64,000 nt of DNA, taken from Megalobrama amblycephala (lineage: Eukaryota; Chordata; Actinopteri; Cypriniformes; Xenocyprididae). Below the pieces are notes generated by a model. The model saw only the letters and a program-made list of their open reading frames with translations. It ran no database searches and was not told the DNA's origin. The stretch lies in NCBI RefSeq assembly GCF_018812025.1, contig NC_063050.1, positions 12,999,037 through 13,063,036 of the forward strand, given 5' to 3'. Positions 12,787-24,956 of this stretch are shown here, in pieces. A program made the position numbers and the translations under genes. The number at the start of each line of letters is the position of its first letter. Within the stretch, counting starts at the first letter, position 1.

Positions 12787-13224
12787 TGTTGTGGAAATTT
12801 TAATTTTTCATATGCTTTAACCTGTATTCTTGTGAAATATGATGCTTATGGAACATGATATGATGCTGGCTTCATTGGTAATGTTTAACATAGTGTTAAC
12901 ATAGATGCTAGAAATAGAAAGAGCAAGATATGGTATGGGGACACATGCAAGATGTATGTTAAAAACATGTCTGTGCTAACAATGTGTGGAAAGTTACAGC
13001 CACTAAGAGATGTTCCAAATATGGTAAAAGGATAGAGGCTTCGGCCTTGGAGGTTAGAGATATAAAAGTGAGGGGAAGCTTTCGTTCTGGGTCTTACACT
13101 CTGCAGCTACTTGTGTTTCTGTATGACCTGTCTGACCTTTCTTGCAAGAAATAAAAGCTTTAAAGACAATTGGAGGTGTTTGTCTCTTAACCAGTAGAGT
13201 CGGAGATGATTTTTTGCCACAACA
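12787..13224 (+). repeat. 3' LTR of the endogenous retrovirus
   Basis: It is nearly identical to the 5' LTR, with the same TATAAAAG and AATAAA elements. It is preceded by the purine-rich AAGAAGAGGGAAT, a plausible polypurine tract. Confidence 0.85.
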
Positions 13225-13425
13225 ATATGTCATCTATTTTGTATTCTGAATAAAATATTGAAATTTGAAACTTCCACATCATTGCATTCTGCTTTTGTTC
13301 ACAATTTGTACAGTGTCCCAATTTTTTTGGAATCGGGTTTGTATATTTCCATAAGGGAATGGACTGTGTGAATTTGTATTTATATTTAAGGATGGAAAAC
13401 AATGGGCTTGTGCTCATATTTCCGC

Positions 13426-13525
13426 AGAATGCTGGACAGATAACTTATCTATAAACATCTCAACACACACACAAATATCAGTCTGTTGTGTCGGGTGAAG
13501 ATCACTGTACACCAGCTTATATCAG
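13426..13525 (+). promoter_or_regulatory. Possible 5' non-coding exon and promoter side of gene 2
   Basis: A good donor CAG|GTAAGA at 13525/13526 follows a short unique-looking stretch. It could splice to the acceptor at 14003/14004, just upstream of the candidate start codon. No TATA box was identified with confidence and the transcription start is unknown. Confidence 0.3.
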
Positions 13526-14003
13526 GTAAGATATTTCTGCTCATAATGATCCTCAACAGTCTCTTTATGTCAAAAACGTGTGTGTATGATGTTACGATTG
13601 TGTAGTTATAATTAATTTCTGTGTAGTTATAGTTGAGTAATTCTGCTTTGACCAGGTCAGGACTCTTATAAGTCCTTTAACATTTTTAATCTTTATGAAA
13701 AACTGCAGAGCACTTGTAGATCTACACCACTTTTCAGATCTGATGTTTTTGGGAAACAGCTTGTGATTCTAAGTTGATTCATATAATTTCTAGGAAAACA
13801 CAAGAGCATCATTTCTTCCTTTATTGCATTATGCTTTGATAATAATTGTTTTAAAACTCTCCTCAATTTTAACTCTAAAACAAATTCATAAATGCTGTTG
13901 AATGTTTTTCATGTGGGTTTGAAACAAAGAGAAAACAAATATTTTTTTTTTTAAAGTCAAGTGTCAATGCAATGACAAATTTGTTTTTCTCTAACTGTAA
14001 AAG

Positions 14004-16968
14004 AAACTCGTCCTCTGAACTGGTTTGTGGATAAAGAGAAATAAACTGGACTGTCAAAACTGACAATGGCTTCATTTCGTAAAGGTGAGTATTTTTCTCG
14101 TCTTTAAAGGTTTGGCTCTCATTGCCCCACAAACCTTGACATGAACTTTGGATATATGATGAAAATAGTTTTCTCAGACTAAATCCAATACAATCCAATA
14201 CATTTTAAGTTGTTTTATTGACTTTTTCTTCATATTTCAGGTTTTATAAAAGCACAGACTCTCATCTCTAATCTGTGTAAGTCTAAAGAGTGTTTATCAT
14301 TTTTGTGTCTGTACACTCTTAGAAAGGATGTGTTAAAACTGACTCAAACTGTGTTCAATTCTTACACATCAGTGGGTGAATTTAGGGACAACACTTGTTA
14401 ATTCTGACACATTCATTGAGTCAATGATTTTAACACAGTGAATGTGTCAGGAAGGTTAACCAGAGGTGTAGTCAAGACCAGACCAAGACCATTCAAGAGT
14501 GAAGTTAATGAGATAATTAAGTCATTAATCAAGCACTAGTGATATGCGGATCTTTTGTCTTCTCAGGTGTGAATCACAGAATTATTCATGAAGATTCACG
14601 CCTCCACGCATACTGTGTTTCTTGACAAAAAGTTTCTTAAATTTAAATCAATATATTGTTTTATATGAACGAGTGGGCAGGATAATTTTACATAATTTTG
14701 AAGAAAAAACTCTAGTCTACAACCTCCAATACCCAGAAATCTTGTGAATACATATGTAATATTTGCTTTTTGGCATAATTTTAGTGACTTAAGTTTTTTG
14801 TTTTTTTCAATAACCACGCATAAACGTTATTCCTTCAAAAAAACAAACACGTACATACATGTTCCTCACATATTATTGTAGCCTAGTTTGTGATGAATAC
14901 AGTGTAATGACACTTTTGTCATTAAAGGTGCCCTAGAATGAAAAATTGAATTAATCTTGGCATAGTTGAATAACAAGAGTTCAGTACATGGAAATGACAT
15001 ACAGTGAGTCTCAAACACCATTGTTTCCTCCTTCTTATATAAATCTCATTTGTTTAAAAGACCTCCGAAGAACAGGCGAATCTCAACATAAGCAGTTGAT
15101 AACAGTCGGGATCATTAATATGTACGCCCCCAATATTTGCTTATGCCAGCTCATGTTCAAGGCATTACACAAGCCAGTATTAACGTCTGGATCTGTGCAC
15201 ACCTGAATCATCAGACTAGGTAAGCAAGCAAGAACAATAGCGAAAAATGGCAGATGGAGCAATAATAACTGACATGATCCATGATATCATGATATTTTTA
15301 GTGATATTTGTAAATTGCCTTTCTAAATGTTTCGTTAACATGTTGCTAATGTACTGTTAAATGTGGTTAAAGTAACCATCATTTTTTGCTATATTCACGG
15401 AGACAAGACTGTCGTTATTTTCATTTTTTAAACACTTGCAGTCTGTATAATTCATAAACACAACTTCATTCTTTATAAATCTCTCCAACAGTGTGTAATG
15501 TTAGCTTTAGCAATGGAGCACAGCCTCAAACTCATTCAGAATCAAATGTAAACATCCAAATAAATACCATACTTACGCGATTAGACATGTTGCATGACGA
15601 ACACTTTGTAAAGATCCATTCTGAGGGTTATATTAGCTGTGTGAACTTTGTTTATGCTGGTTTATGCTCATAGAATATACAGATCAGTCAGATCAATAGC
15701 ATCACATCAGTTAGAAATACCATAGGTTCACTCAAAGCAAGGAGAGTCTGCTTTTAGCTGTTATGCCAGCCGCAACTGGAACCAGTTTTCAGAAGAGATC
15801 AGATGTGCTCCAACAGTAACCACATTCAAATCCAGACTCAAAACATATCTTTTTATCTATGCATTTGCTGATTGAGCACTGTGCTATGTCCGAACTGTTT
15901 GCATTTTATTCTATACATATTATCTTTTTATTCTTTTAATTCCTTTTCCTGTTTTTATTTCATTTTTAATGTATTTTATATCTTTTATGTATCATCTTGT
16001 TATTTCTGACTTTTAATGCATTTTAAATATTGCTGTCTGGTTGAAAGAGCTGGGAGAATTAGGAAGAAAGTGATTAAAATTTGGGGGACAAACCATGGGG
16101 AAATTTGAGCTGTGGTGCATGGTTAAGATATCTCTGGATTAGAGTCAGGACACTTTCCAAAGGGGGAAATTTCCAAAGGGGAAATTTGAATTGCGTTGCA
16201 TAGATAAGATATCTCCAGAAGGGGGATTAGGGCTGTGTGGTGCAGTTTGAGGTGTCTTGGCAAAAGGGGAGATTGAAACTTTGTTTATCAGTTTGAAGTG
16301 CCTTAACAGGTAGCAGTCCTGTTGTGTGAGGAAGATCCATTCAGATCTGCTCTGATGGATAGATCCGTTTAGATCCACTCTGATGGACAACAACAATAAC
16401 AAAAAATAACTCCCTATGACTTCCTAGCTCATCCATCCAGATAGCAAAATTCTCTGTTTTTACTGTTATTTCTATTCCTTAAGTTCTATTTTTATTATTC
16501 TTCTTTATGTAAAGCACTTTGAATTACCATTGTGTATGAAATGTGCTATACAAATAAATTTGCCTTGCCTTGCCTTGGTTAAGGCAAGCGTGAGCTCTGG
16601 GGGAGGGGAACACAAGATTTAAAGGGGCCGCAGCCTGAATCGGCACATATTTAATGATACCCCAAAATAGGCAATTAAAAAAATGAATTAAAAAAAAAAA
16701 AAACTTTTGAGCTGAAACTTCAAAGACACATTCAAGGGGCACCTTAGACTTATATTACATCTTTTAAAAAGATGTTCTACGGCACCTTTAATATGTTTAT
16801 GAACAACTGAAAAAAGCACCTCAGACCCCAGAGGGTTAACAAGCAGAATCACCACAGAAAATCACAATTCTGAAGTCACCATCATGAAGATGTTAGATTT
16901 ACATTAATGATTATTTCAGCACTGTGATTCTACAGCAGATTTCTCAAAAGTTGCTTTGATTTAAAAAA

Positions 16969-17011
<43 letters not shown>

Positions 17012-20000
17012 ATCATTATTTTAGGCACACACAGACATCAAGAATCAGTTTTGTTGTTGATGTTGATGATGATGATAACTGATATATACAAAATAATAAT
17101 ATAAGAAATATTTTGGATTATATTGAAAAAAGCTTCTGCTGTAGAATCACAGTGCTGCTGTAATCAATAATGTAAATCTAACTCAGAGATTGGGCTCTAA
17201 ATGAGTTCAGTGATTCAGGTCAAATGATGATTATGTGAAAACATAACCAACAACACCTGATCATCTTTTCTCTTCCCTTGTCTTGCTCTTGCTGTTATGA
17301 CTCATTCATAGCAGCCAAATAAAATCTAATATTAAAGAGTCAAGAGCCCAACTAAAGCAAACCCTGATCTCCATGATGGTGGCTTTAAAATTGTGATTTT
17401 CTCCTTTGGCGATTCTGCTTGTTAACAGCAGGTGTTCATCATTAATGTTCAATAGTCACATGAATAATTAATTATCTTGATTGAATGGTCTTGGAAGGTC
17501 TGGTCTCGTCCACACATCTGGTCTTGAATGGTCTTGGTTTTGGAGGTCTGGTCTTCACCTGTGAAATTAACACAAAGATGTGTAAATGTGTAATATTAAC
17601 ACATTACAGGTGTTTTTGACTGCACAGATTGTGTTGATGATGTGAACACATACACTGGTTGTGTTAATTTTAAAACTACACATAATATGTGTAAAACAAT
17701 TGAATTCTTTCAACACATTTTTATGCAATATTGACACAAAATGTATAAACAAGTGTTACACATGATATGTGTCATTTTTCTACATATTTCTTCTTAGAGT
17801 GGTGTAAAGACCAGTGAATTAGATCCTGTGTTTCTTTTATGTCACTTCATGTGTCTTGATCTGTTTGGGAGGTGGAGTGAAGATGTTAATGTAACACATA
17901 AATTATGCTTTTTTGGGTTAGATCTATAGTAACAGACCCAAGTCACTCAAGCACAAACACAGCAAAATCACCAGTGTTAAATTAAATAATGTACAAAAAA
18001 TCCCCAGTGTTAAACTACAGAGAGTTAAAAGTAACACTGAAGCAGTGTTAATGAGATAATTAAGTGACGATTGTCAATTAGTAGTGACACCTGATGCTAA
18101 TAAGCAGAATCATTAAAGGAAAGAGAAACAACAATGAGAGAAAAAGAGAGAGACATGACAACTACAAATGACTTCCAGCCATTAAACATTATTACACTTA
18201 TTATTAACCAGTTTGATTTGATTTCTGTCATACATCAACAAAAGTTCTTATTGAGAATTAACAGATGTTTAGATGTTAATGTTTTAATGAAAGTTTAGTT
18301 TGAAGTCGACAGTGATATGTGCTTTTTTAGTTAGGCTCTTGACCCTTTAATTTTTAATAAAAAAATTTCTCAGACTGCTCCAACTTTGTTTGTAAAGCAC
18401 ATTTGTTATGGCCAGAGAAAATATGATCCGGGCTGCATTTCCCAAAAGCACAAGTTGATGATCATCTTAGGCTTACGATGCTCTGGAAAGCGCAGTCACG
18501 ATGATTGTGATTTGATGATGACATTATCATTGTGAAATGATCCGATTCACTGGTTATATATGTAAGCATGAAAACGTCTCGGTTACGTATGTAACCCTCG
18601 TTCCCTGAAGGAGGGAACGGAAACGTACGTCCCGTCGCTACAGTTCCTGTACCCTCGCTGTAGTGCGGACACCAGTTGTCTCCTCAGCGAAAAACAGAGT
18701 GCGATTGCATCCGCTTCCTATTTATATACACCTGTCGGGGGCGGTGCGCATTATGCAAATATCGCACGCCAATTCCATTGGCTTGTTTTAGTTCACACGA
18801 AGCTGATAGGGCTCTCTAAGCGATATCCCAATTCGTCGGTCACTACTGACGTACGTCTCCGTTCCCTCCTTCAGGGAACGAGGGTTACATACGTAACCGA
18901 GACGTTCCCTTTCAGTCGGTCACGTTCGACGTACGTCAGTAGTGACCGACGAATTGGGATCCCAACTAAAGCGCCACAGTTACGAAACCCCTTCCAGTGC
19001 CCAGCGCAAGCTCGGCTACCCATAGCACCAGCTGGAACGGTGAAGGGGCGAGCTTACGCCGAGAGAGTTTACTGCTGTCTTACCGAATACCCACTAAGTA
19101 AACTAGACTACACTGGGGAAGCGAACCCGTAAGGGACGCTGCGGAGGCCACTACCTACCCAATGGGGGAGGAGTTTACGTGGAGAATACACATAATGGAC
19201 TGGCCTGGGGGGCAGTACGCATATGGGGTCCCTGGGATGGCTCCACCTGGGTGGGGGGAGACTCATCTGACAGCAGAGCTGGCTCTGCTAAGGGAAAGAC
19301 ACGGGCTCGCCGTAGGGAGTTTAGACCCGTGGACAATACACATATGGGACCGCTCACGTAGAGGGGTCACGACATATGGGCCCCAGCCACCAGACAGCGT
19401 CAGCGACGGATGTAGGCCTGGCATCAGACACTCCGCAATGTCCGAGCCGAAGGGGGAGGCGGAGGAACTCGACAGGGTTCGCCAAGCGGGGAACACGACT
19501 GGAGTAAAAGTATGCACATATCCGGCCAGGGGGCGGGAATGGCATTGCAAGCCGACACTTAGAGCGGGTACAACACGTCTACCGACTAGTAGATGCGAGT
19601 ACACGTGAAGATACCGGCTCTACACGTAGGCTATAAAACCTAGCGAACGTGTTAGGTGTCGCCCAGCCCGCAGCTCTACAGATATCTGTCAGCGAGTCGC
19701 CATGAGCCAGCGCCCAGGAAGAGGCCACCCCTCTGGTGGAGTGGGCTCTCAACCCGAGCGGGCAAGGCACGCCCTGGGATTCATACGCCAAGGCATCCAC
19801 TATCCAGTGGGCCATCCTCTGCTTGGAGACAGCCTTTCCCTTCTGCTGGCCTCCGTAACAGACAAAGAGCTGATCTGAGGTCCTGAAGCTTCGCGTTCTG
19901 TCCACGTACACACGCAGAGCGCGGACGGGACAGAGCAAAGCTAGGGCTGGGTCTGCCTCCTCCGAGGGCAGCGCTTGCAGGTTCACTACCTGATCTCTGA

Positions 20001-23000
20001 AGGGAGTGGTAGGAACCTTGGGCACGTATCCAGGCCGGGGTCTCAGGATGACGTGAGAATCACCGGGCCCGAATTCTAGGCACGCTTCGTCGACCGAAAA
20101 CGCATGCAGGTCCCCTACCCTCTTTAGGGAAGCCAATGCAACCAGAAGGACAGTTTTTAGGGACATAACCTTCAGGTCGACTGATCACAAAGGCTCAAAG
20201 GGATGACCCCGGAGAGCTGTGAGAACCAGGGTCAGATCCCAAGAGGGTACGGAGGAAGGGCGAGGAGGATTCAGTCTCCTTGCCCCCCTCAGGAACCTGA
20301 CGATCAGATCGTGTTTCCCCAGGGACTTACCCTCAACTGCGTGGTGATGTGCAGCGATAGCGGCAACATACACCTTCAGGGTGGAGGGAGACAGCCTTCG
20401 CTCCAACCCTTCTTGCAGGAAGGAAAGCACAGATCTGACCGAGCATGATCGGGGGTCCTCTCGGCGAGAGGCGCACCATTCGACGAACAGGTTCCACTTC
20501 AGCGCGTAGAGACTCCTAGTGGAAGGAGCTCTAGCGGAAGTGATGGTGTCTACGACCGCTTGCGGGAGATCACTCAGAACCTCCGCATCCCGTCCAGGGA
20601 CCACACGTGGAGGTTCCACAGATCGGGACGCGGGTGCCACAGGGTGCCCCGTCTCTGAGTCAGGAGGTCCTTCCTCAGAGGAATCGGCCAGGGAGGGGCT
20701 GTCGCGAGGAGAATGAGGTCTGAGAACCAGGTCCGAGTGGGTCAGTACGGAGCCACTAACAGTGGCTCGGTGAGACGCGCAGTCCGTGCGACCGAGTCTA
20801 GCTCGAGACCGAGATAAGAGATCCTCTGCCCGGGGGCGAGTTTGCTCTTGTCCCAGTTGACCCGAAGACCCAACCGGCTGAGGTGAGCTAAAACCATGTC
20901 CCTGTGTTCGCACAACTGCTCTCGCGAGCTGGCCAGGATCAGCCAGTCGTCGAGATAGTTGAGGATACGAACGCCCTGTTCCTTGAGGGGAACAATGGCC
21001 GCCTCCGCAATCTTCGTAAAGACGCGGGGGGACAGGGCCAGCCCGAAGGGTAGGACTTTGTACTGATATGCCCGACCCTCGAACGCAAACCGCAGGAAGG
21101 GTCTGTGTCGAGGCAGAATCGAGACATGAAAGTACGCGTCCTTCAGGTCGATTGCTGCAAACCAATCCCGGGGACGGACGCATTCGAAAATGCGCTTCTG
21201 CGTGAGCATCTTGAACGGCATCTTGTGGAGATACCGGTTCAGGACGCGCAGATCCAGGATTGGCCGTAGCCCACCGCCCTTTTTCGGTACAATGAAGTAG
21301 GGGCTGTAAAACCCCGACTTCATATCGGCTGGAGGGACCGGCTCGATTGCATCCTTCGCCAGGAGGACAGCAATCTCCGCCCGGAGAACAGGTGCACTGT
21401 CCAACGACACCTGAGTGAAGTGGACACCCCTGAAGACCGGGGGACGCCGGGCGAACTGAATCGCATAGCCGAGTCTGATAGTGCGAATGAGCCAGCGGGA
21501 CGGGCTGGGAAGCGTGATCCACGCCTCCAGACTCCGAGCCAGCGGGACCAAAGGCACCACAGACGCACCGGGGGTGGGGCAGCAAGGTAGAGTGGGACCC
21601 AACTCGGACGGCATGGGAGCGGCCCGGAGTGTGGTCGAACTCTGGGAGGCAGCAGTGCGTATGGGAGACGGCGCACGGGGCGCGGGCTGCACCATCACAC
21701 TGCCACCTGCTGGCGAAATGGGAGGGGGCTGCGAGTGGCGAGGCGGGGCCTGGCACACTGGCAGGCGCACCCTGTTGTGACCTGGAGTTTGAGGAAACTG
21801 CTCTTTTTGTGATAAAGTGGGTACCGCTGGACTTCGGGGAGCCAGCGGCGGTAGATGGACAGACATCACAAATTCCCCCCGGCCCTCCTCCGGGGGTGGG
21901 AGAGAAGGTGGAAAACTCTCCCGAAGAGCAAGATCCTTCCCCTCCAGGTTGCCCGTCTCAGGGCCGTGACTTCCTTTTGCGTTTGCCACCTGGCTTGGCT
22001 GAGACGGGCTGGGCACCACGTCCGCGACCGGCACCCTGCTGCTTGGCTGGTGTAGGCTGCTGCTTTGCCGAACCAGCAGGGGCGGAGGACGACGCAGGCG
22101 GGCGCCCTCGGCGACGGGCGGGCTGAGGCTGAGCCACGGGCGGGTGGGTGGAGGCAGCAGCGGACCGCCGTGGCATGACGTGTTTGATAGCCTCAGCCTG
22201 CTTCTGTGCGGCGGAGAACTGTTGGGCGAAGCTCTCCACCGCGTCGCCGAAGAGGCCGACCGGGGACACGGGGGAATTCAGGAACCGCTGCTTGTCGGTT
22301 TCCCGCATGTCCGCCAAGGTCAGCCAGAGATGGCGTTGCTGGACTACCAGGGTAGACATCGCATGACCAACAGCGCGTGCTGTCACCTTCGTCGCCCGGA
22401 GGGCAAGGTCGGTGGCAGCGCGCAGCTCCCCAAGCAGTTGTTGGTCAGGCCCTTCCTGGGGCATCTCCGACAGCGCTTTTGCCTGGTAAACCTGCAAAAG
22501 GGCCATCGCGTGCAGGGCTGAGGCAGCCTGCCCACAGGCGCTGTAAGCCTTCTCAGTCAGACCGGCTGAGAACTTACAGGCCCGGGACGGGAGACGCGGC
22601 TCACCACGCCAGCCAGTGGCCGTTGGACACAGCTGCATCGCAACGGACCGCTCGACTGGCGGGATCCTCGCATACCCCCTGGCTTCCCCGCCGTCCAGGG
22701 AGGTGAAGGCGGACGAGGGACCGGGCCTTGCACGAGCACTATACGGTGTTTGCCAAGACCTGGTCACCTCATCGTGCACTTCCGGTAAGAATGGCATTGG
22801 GGCGGGACGCTGGACATGACCAGCGCGACCCCCCCCCAAGTACCAATCATCCAGCCGAGATGGGCCGGGACAGGGTGGAGGGTTCCACTCGAGCCCGACA
22901 CACAAGGCGGCCCGGGAAAGCACAGCCGTCAACTCGGGATCCGACTCGGCCACCGCTACCGTCCCGGAGGGCGGCAGCGCGTCCGGATCTTCCTCCCCCG

Positions 23001-24923
23001 AGGACCCTGGCTCACCTTCCGATGCAGAGATCGACATCCGGTCCGCCGCAGGCGCACCAAAGGTAACGGCTGGACAGTCCGTAGAGGGCCCAGCGGAAAC
23101 CAACGGCGGCACGACGGGTTGCGGTGCTGATGAGGCGGCAGGGGCCCGCGGAGCGTTTCCGCTCGGCGGGGAAGCCCTGACCGTAATCCTCAGGTCACCC
23201 TTCCCATACACCGCCAAACCGTCATTCCGGCCCGGGCCGGAAAAAACGGTCGAACGGGGCATAGGAGAGGGGACCCCCGCTTCCTGAGACCTCAGGAAGG
23301 AGAGTCTAGACCTCAGCACCGCGATAGTCATATTCCCGCAATGGGAACATGAACCATCCACAAAAGCTGCTTCAGCATGCTGAACGCCCAAACACGAGAT
23401 GCAGCGATTGTGCCCATCAGCAGGGACCAGGGAACGACCGCACCCAGTAATGCACAGATGAAATGACATACTGTCAGGGTTCGTCTGTAAAGCTCTTTTA
23501 GAAGGGGAAAGATCAGCTCACTTGTGCTGAAGCACACAGGGAGTGACGCGATGCGCTCAGGTACACCACTCCCTGAACACACCGAGGAACCGGCCCAAAT
23601 CGCAACACGCACACACACTTTTAGAGTGTTGCTGTTACAACAGCAGTTAAGAGCTTATAGCTCGGCTCCTCGGAAGCTCGCGACCTCGCTGGAGTGCCTT
23701 CACTACCAACACGAACAGCGCGCTGTTAATCCTCTTCTGAGGCAGTTTTAGTTTCAGTTTAAACAAAGTCTGAAGCAGGACACCAGTGTATGGCTCCGAA
23801 GCGAAAGACAGAGTGCGATTGCATCCGCTTCCTATTTATATACACCTGTCGGGGGCGGTGCGCATTATGCAAATATCGCACGCCAATTCCATTGGCTTGT
23901 TTTAGTTCACACGAAGCTGATAGGGCTCTCTAAGCGATATCCCAATTCGTCGGTCACTACTGACGTACGTCGAACGTGACCGACTGAAAGGGAACACTAT
24001 TTATTAGCAAGGTAGTTTAAGGCATTAAATTCTTAAGCACAATAACACAAGACAATTCTCTTTAAAAATCTACAGGAAACTTTGATTATTCTAACACATA
24101 AACTAATTTCTAACACAAACCAACACACACACACATTCATACGTTGCATAAAGAAAATAAGTGAGAAAGAAAGAATTTTAAGAGAATGAAATTATGAAAT
24201 CCCAATTAAGTTTTTTAGCAAAATATGCACTTCATAAGACCTGATCTGAACTAACCATAAATCATTAATTTAACCCTTCTATCGCTACTTAGGCAGGATT
24301 ATTATATGTCATATCAATGCACCAGTTCAGATATAGAATCTGGAGGTTCTTGCTTGTCGTTCGTGTCCCTGAATGCGGACTCCCTTGGCTTGGAGAAAAG
24401 GGATTTTCCAAGTTAGTTAATTTGTTGCAGGTTCTTTCGGGTCTGGATTGATGTCGGGAAAAAAACAATCACATTCTGGTGTGCTGGCAAATGAATAGAG
24501 TCTCCCTCGTGGCTGAAGTTTAAAGTTGAGGAGGCAAAAGACTGTAGGGTCCTTGATTAAACGTTGCGGCAAAACTTAACTTGGAACACGAGACTGTCGC
24601 AGTTAAAAGAAAAGAAAGTTCAAGTAAAAAGAAAGGAAAAGTGAGTGATACTAGAATAAGTTGGATGGCTTGAATGAAACTGCTTGTCTCCTCATCTTCT
24701 TTTTTTCCAACTTCAACTTATGCTCTACTTTTTAAACTTAGGTATATGTCCCACCTCTTTGAGGAGTTCTGACCAATCAGGTATCGTCTTTGTTTCAAAG
24801 GTGGCTTTCTCCTCCTTTTAACTTACATTAAATGTTATATCCTGATGTCTTAAATTCCGGCTTTCGGCAGAGAATAGAGTTTATACAAGCAGCTAAAAAG
24901 AGTTTATTTTTAAACACCATGCA

Positions 24924-24956
<33 letters not shown>

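Larger units (their letters stand above)
9158..13224 (+). mobile_element. Endogenous retrovirus, degenerate interior, young LTRs
   Basis: A 439-bp 5' LTR and 438-bp 3' LTR, both bounded by TGTTGTGG and CCACAACA, enclose 3.19 kb. The element is flanked by the 5-bp duplication ATATG (9153-9157 and 13225-13229), and removing it repairs the Tc1 element. Immediately after the 5' LTR is TGTCAGAAGTGGGAT, in the position of a primer-binding site, although a canonical TGG start is not seen. A retroviral RNase H-like stretch (LFVDGSVFRD) is readable near 11.48-11.55 kb and is interrupted by stops. No long gag, pol or env frame survives. Comparison with gamma/epsilon-type viruses is from motif memory. 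Confidence 0.85.
7670..13341 (+). mobile_element. Tc1-like transposon (about 1.6 kb) split by an endogenous retrovirus
   Basis: The ends are CAAACCCGATTCCAAAAAAG and the near complement at 13320-13341, flanked by TA (7668-7669 and 13342-13343). Subterminal copies of CCAAAAAAGTTGGGACA (7680 and 7868) and its complement at 9057 give an IR/DR-like layout. Subtracting the retrovirus at 9158-13224 and its duplicated 5 bp leaves about 1600 bp, a normal Tc1 size. The transposase gene is on the plus strand between the ends. Confidence 0.9.
14314..17801. mobile_element. Palindromic CACTCTTAGAAA element, enlarged by a nested insertion
   Basis: It starts CACTCTTAGAAAGGATGTG after TA and ends TTTCTTCTTAGAGTG. 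The left arm core (14480-14560) and the right arm core (17123-17480) carry the family blocks. Nested inside is the TTAA-flanked element at 14926-16787. The right flank lacks a clear TA, so the target duplication is not confirmed. The whole lies in the second intron of gene 2. Confidence 0.6.
18576..23995 (-). mobile_element. DIRS-type tyrosine-recombinase retroelement (5.42 kb)
   Basis: Reading on the minus strand, the order is Gag (23469-21958), RT (22034-20742) and tyrosine recombinase (about 20570-19579). A complex terminal region follows. The element starts (minus strand) GTTCCCTTTCAGTCGGTC and ends ACGTAACCGAGAC. An internal region at about 18858-18960 is complementary to both outer ends placed side by side, as in the internal complementary region of DIRS elements. 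A 163-bp segment is repeated directly at 18695-18857 and 23809-23971. GC content is much higher than its surroundings. RNase H is missing, the recombinase has a stop, and no target duplication is seen, as expected for DIRS. Confidence 0.85.

Noticed and set aside
20185..21756. 523-residue minus-strand ORF as a single protein
   Set aside because: Its first three quarters overlap the RT in another frame and have no domain; only its end (from about 20570) is real recombinase sequence.
19162..23130. Several plus-strand ORFs of 60-165 residues in the GC-rich DIRS region
   Set aside because: They are shadows of minus-strand genes; high GC lowers stop frequency.
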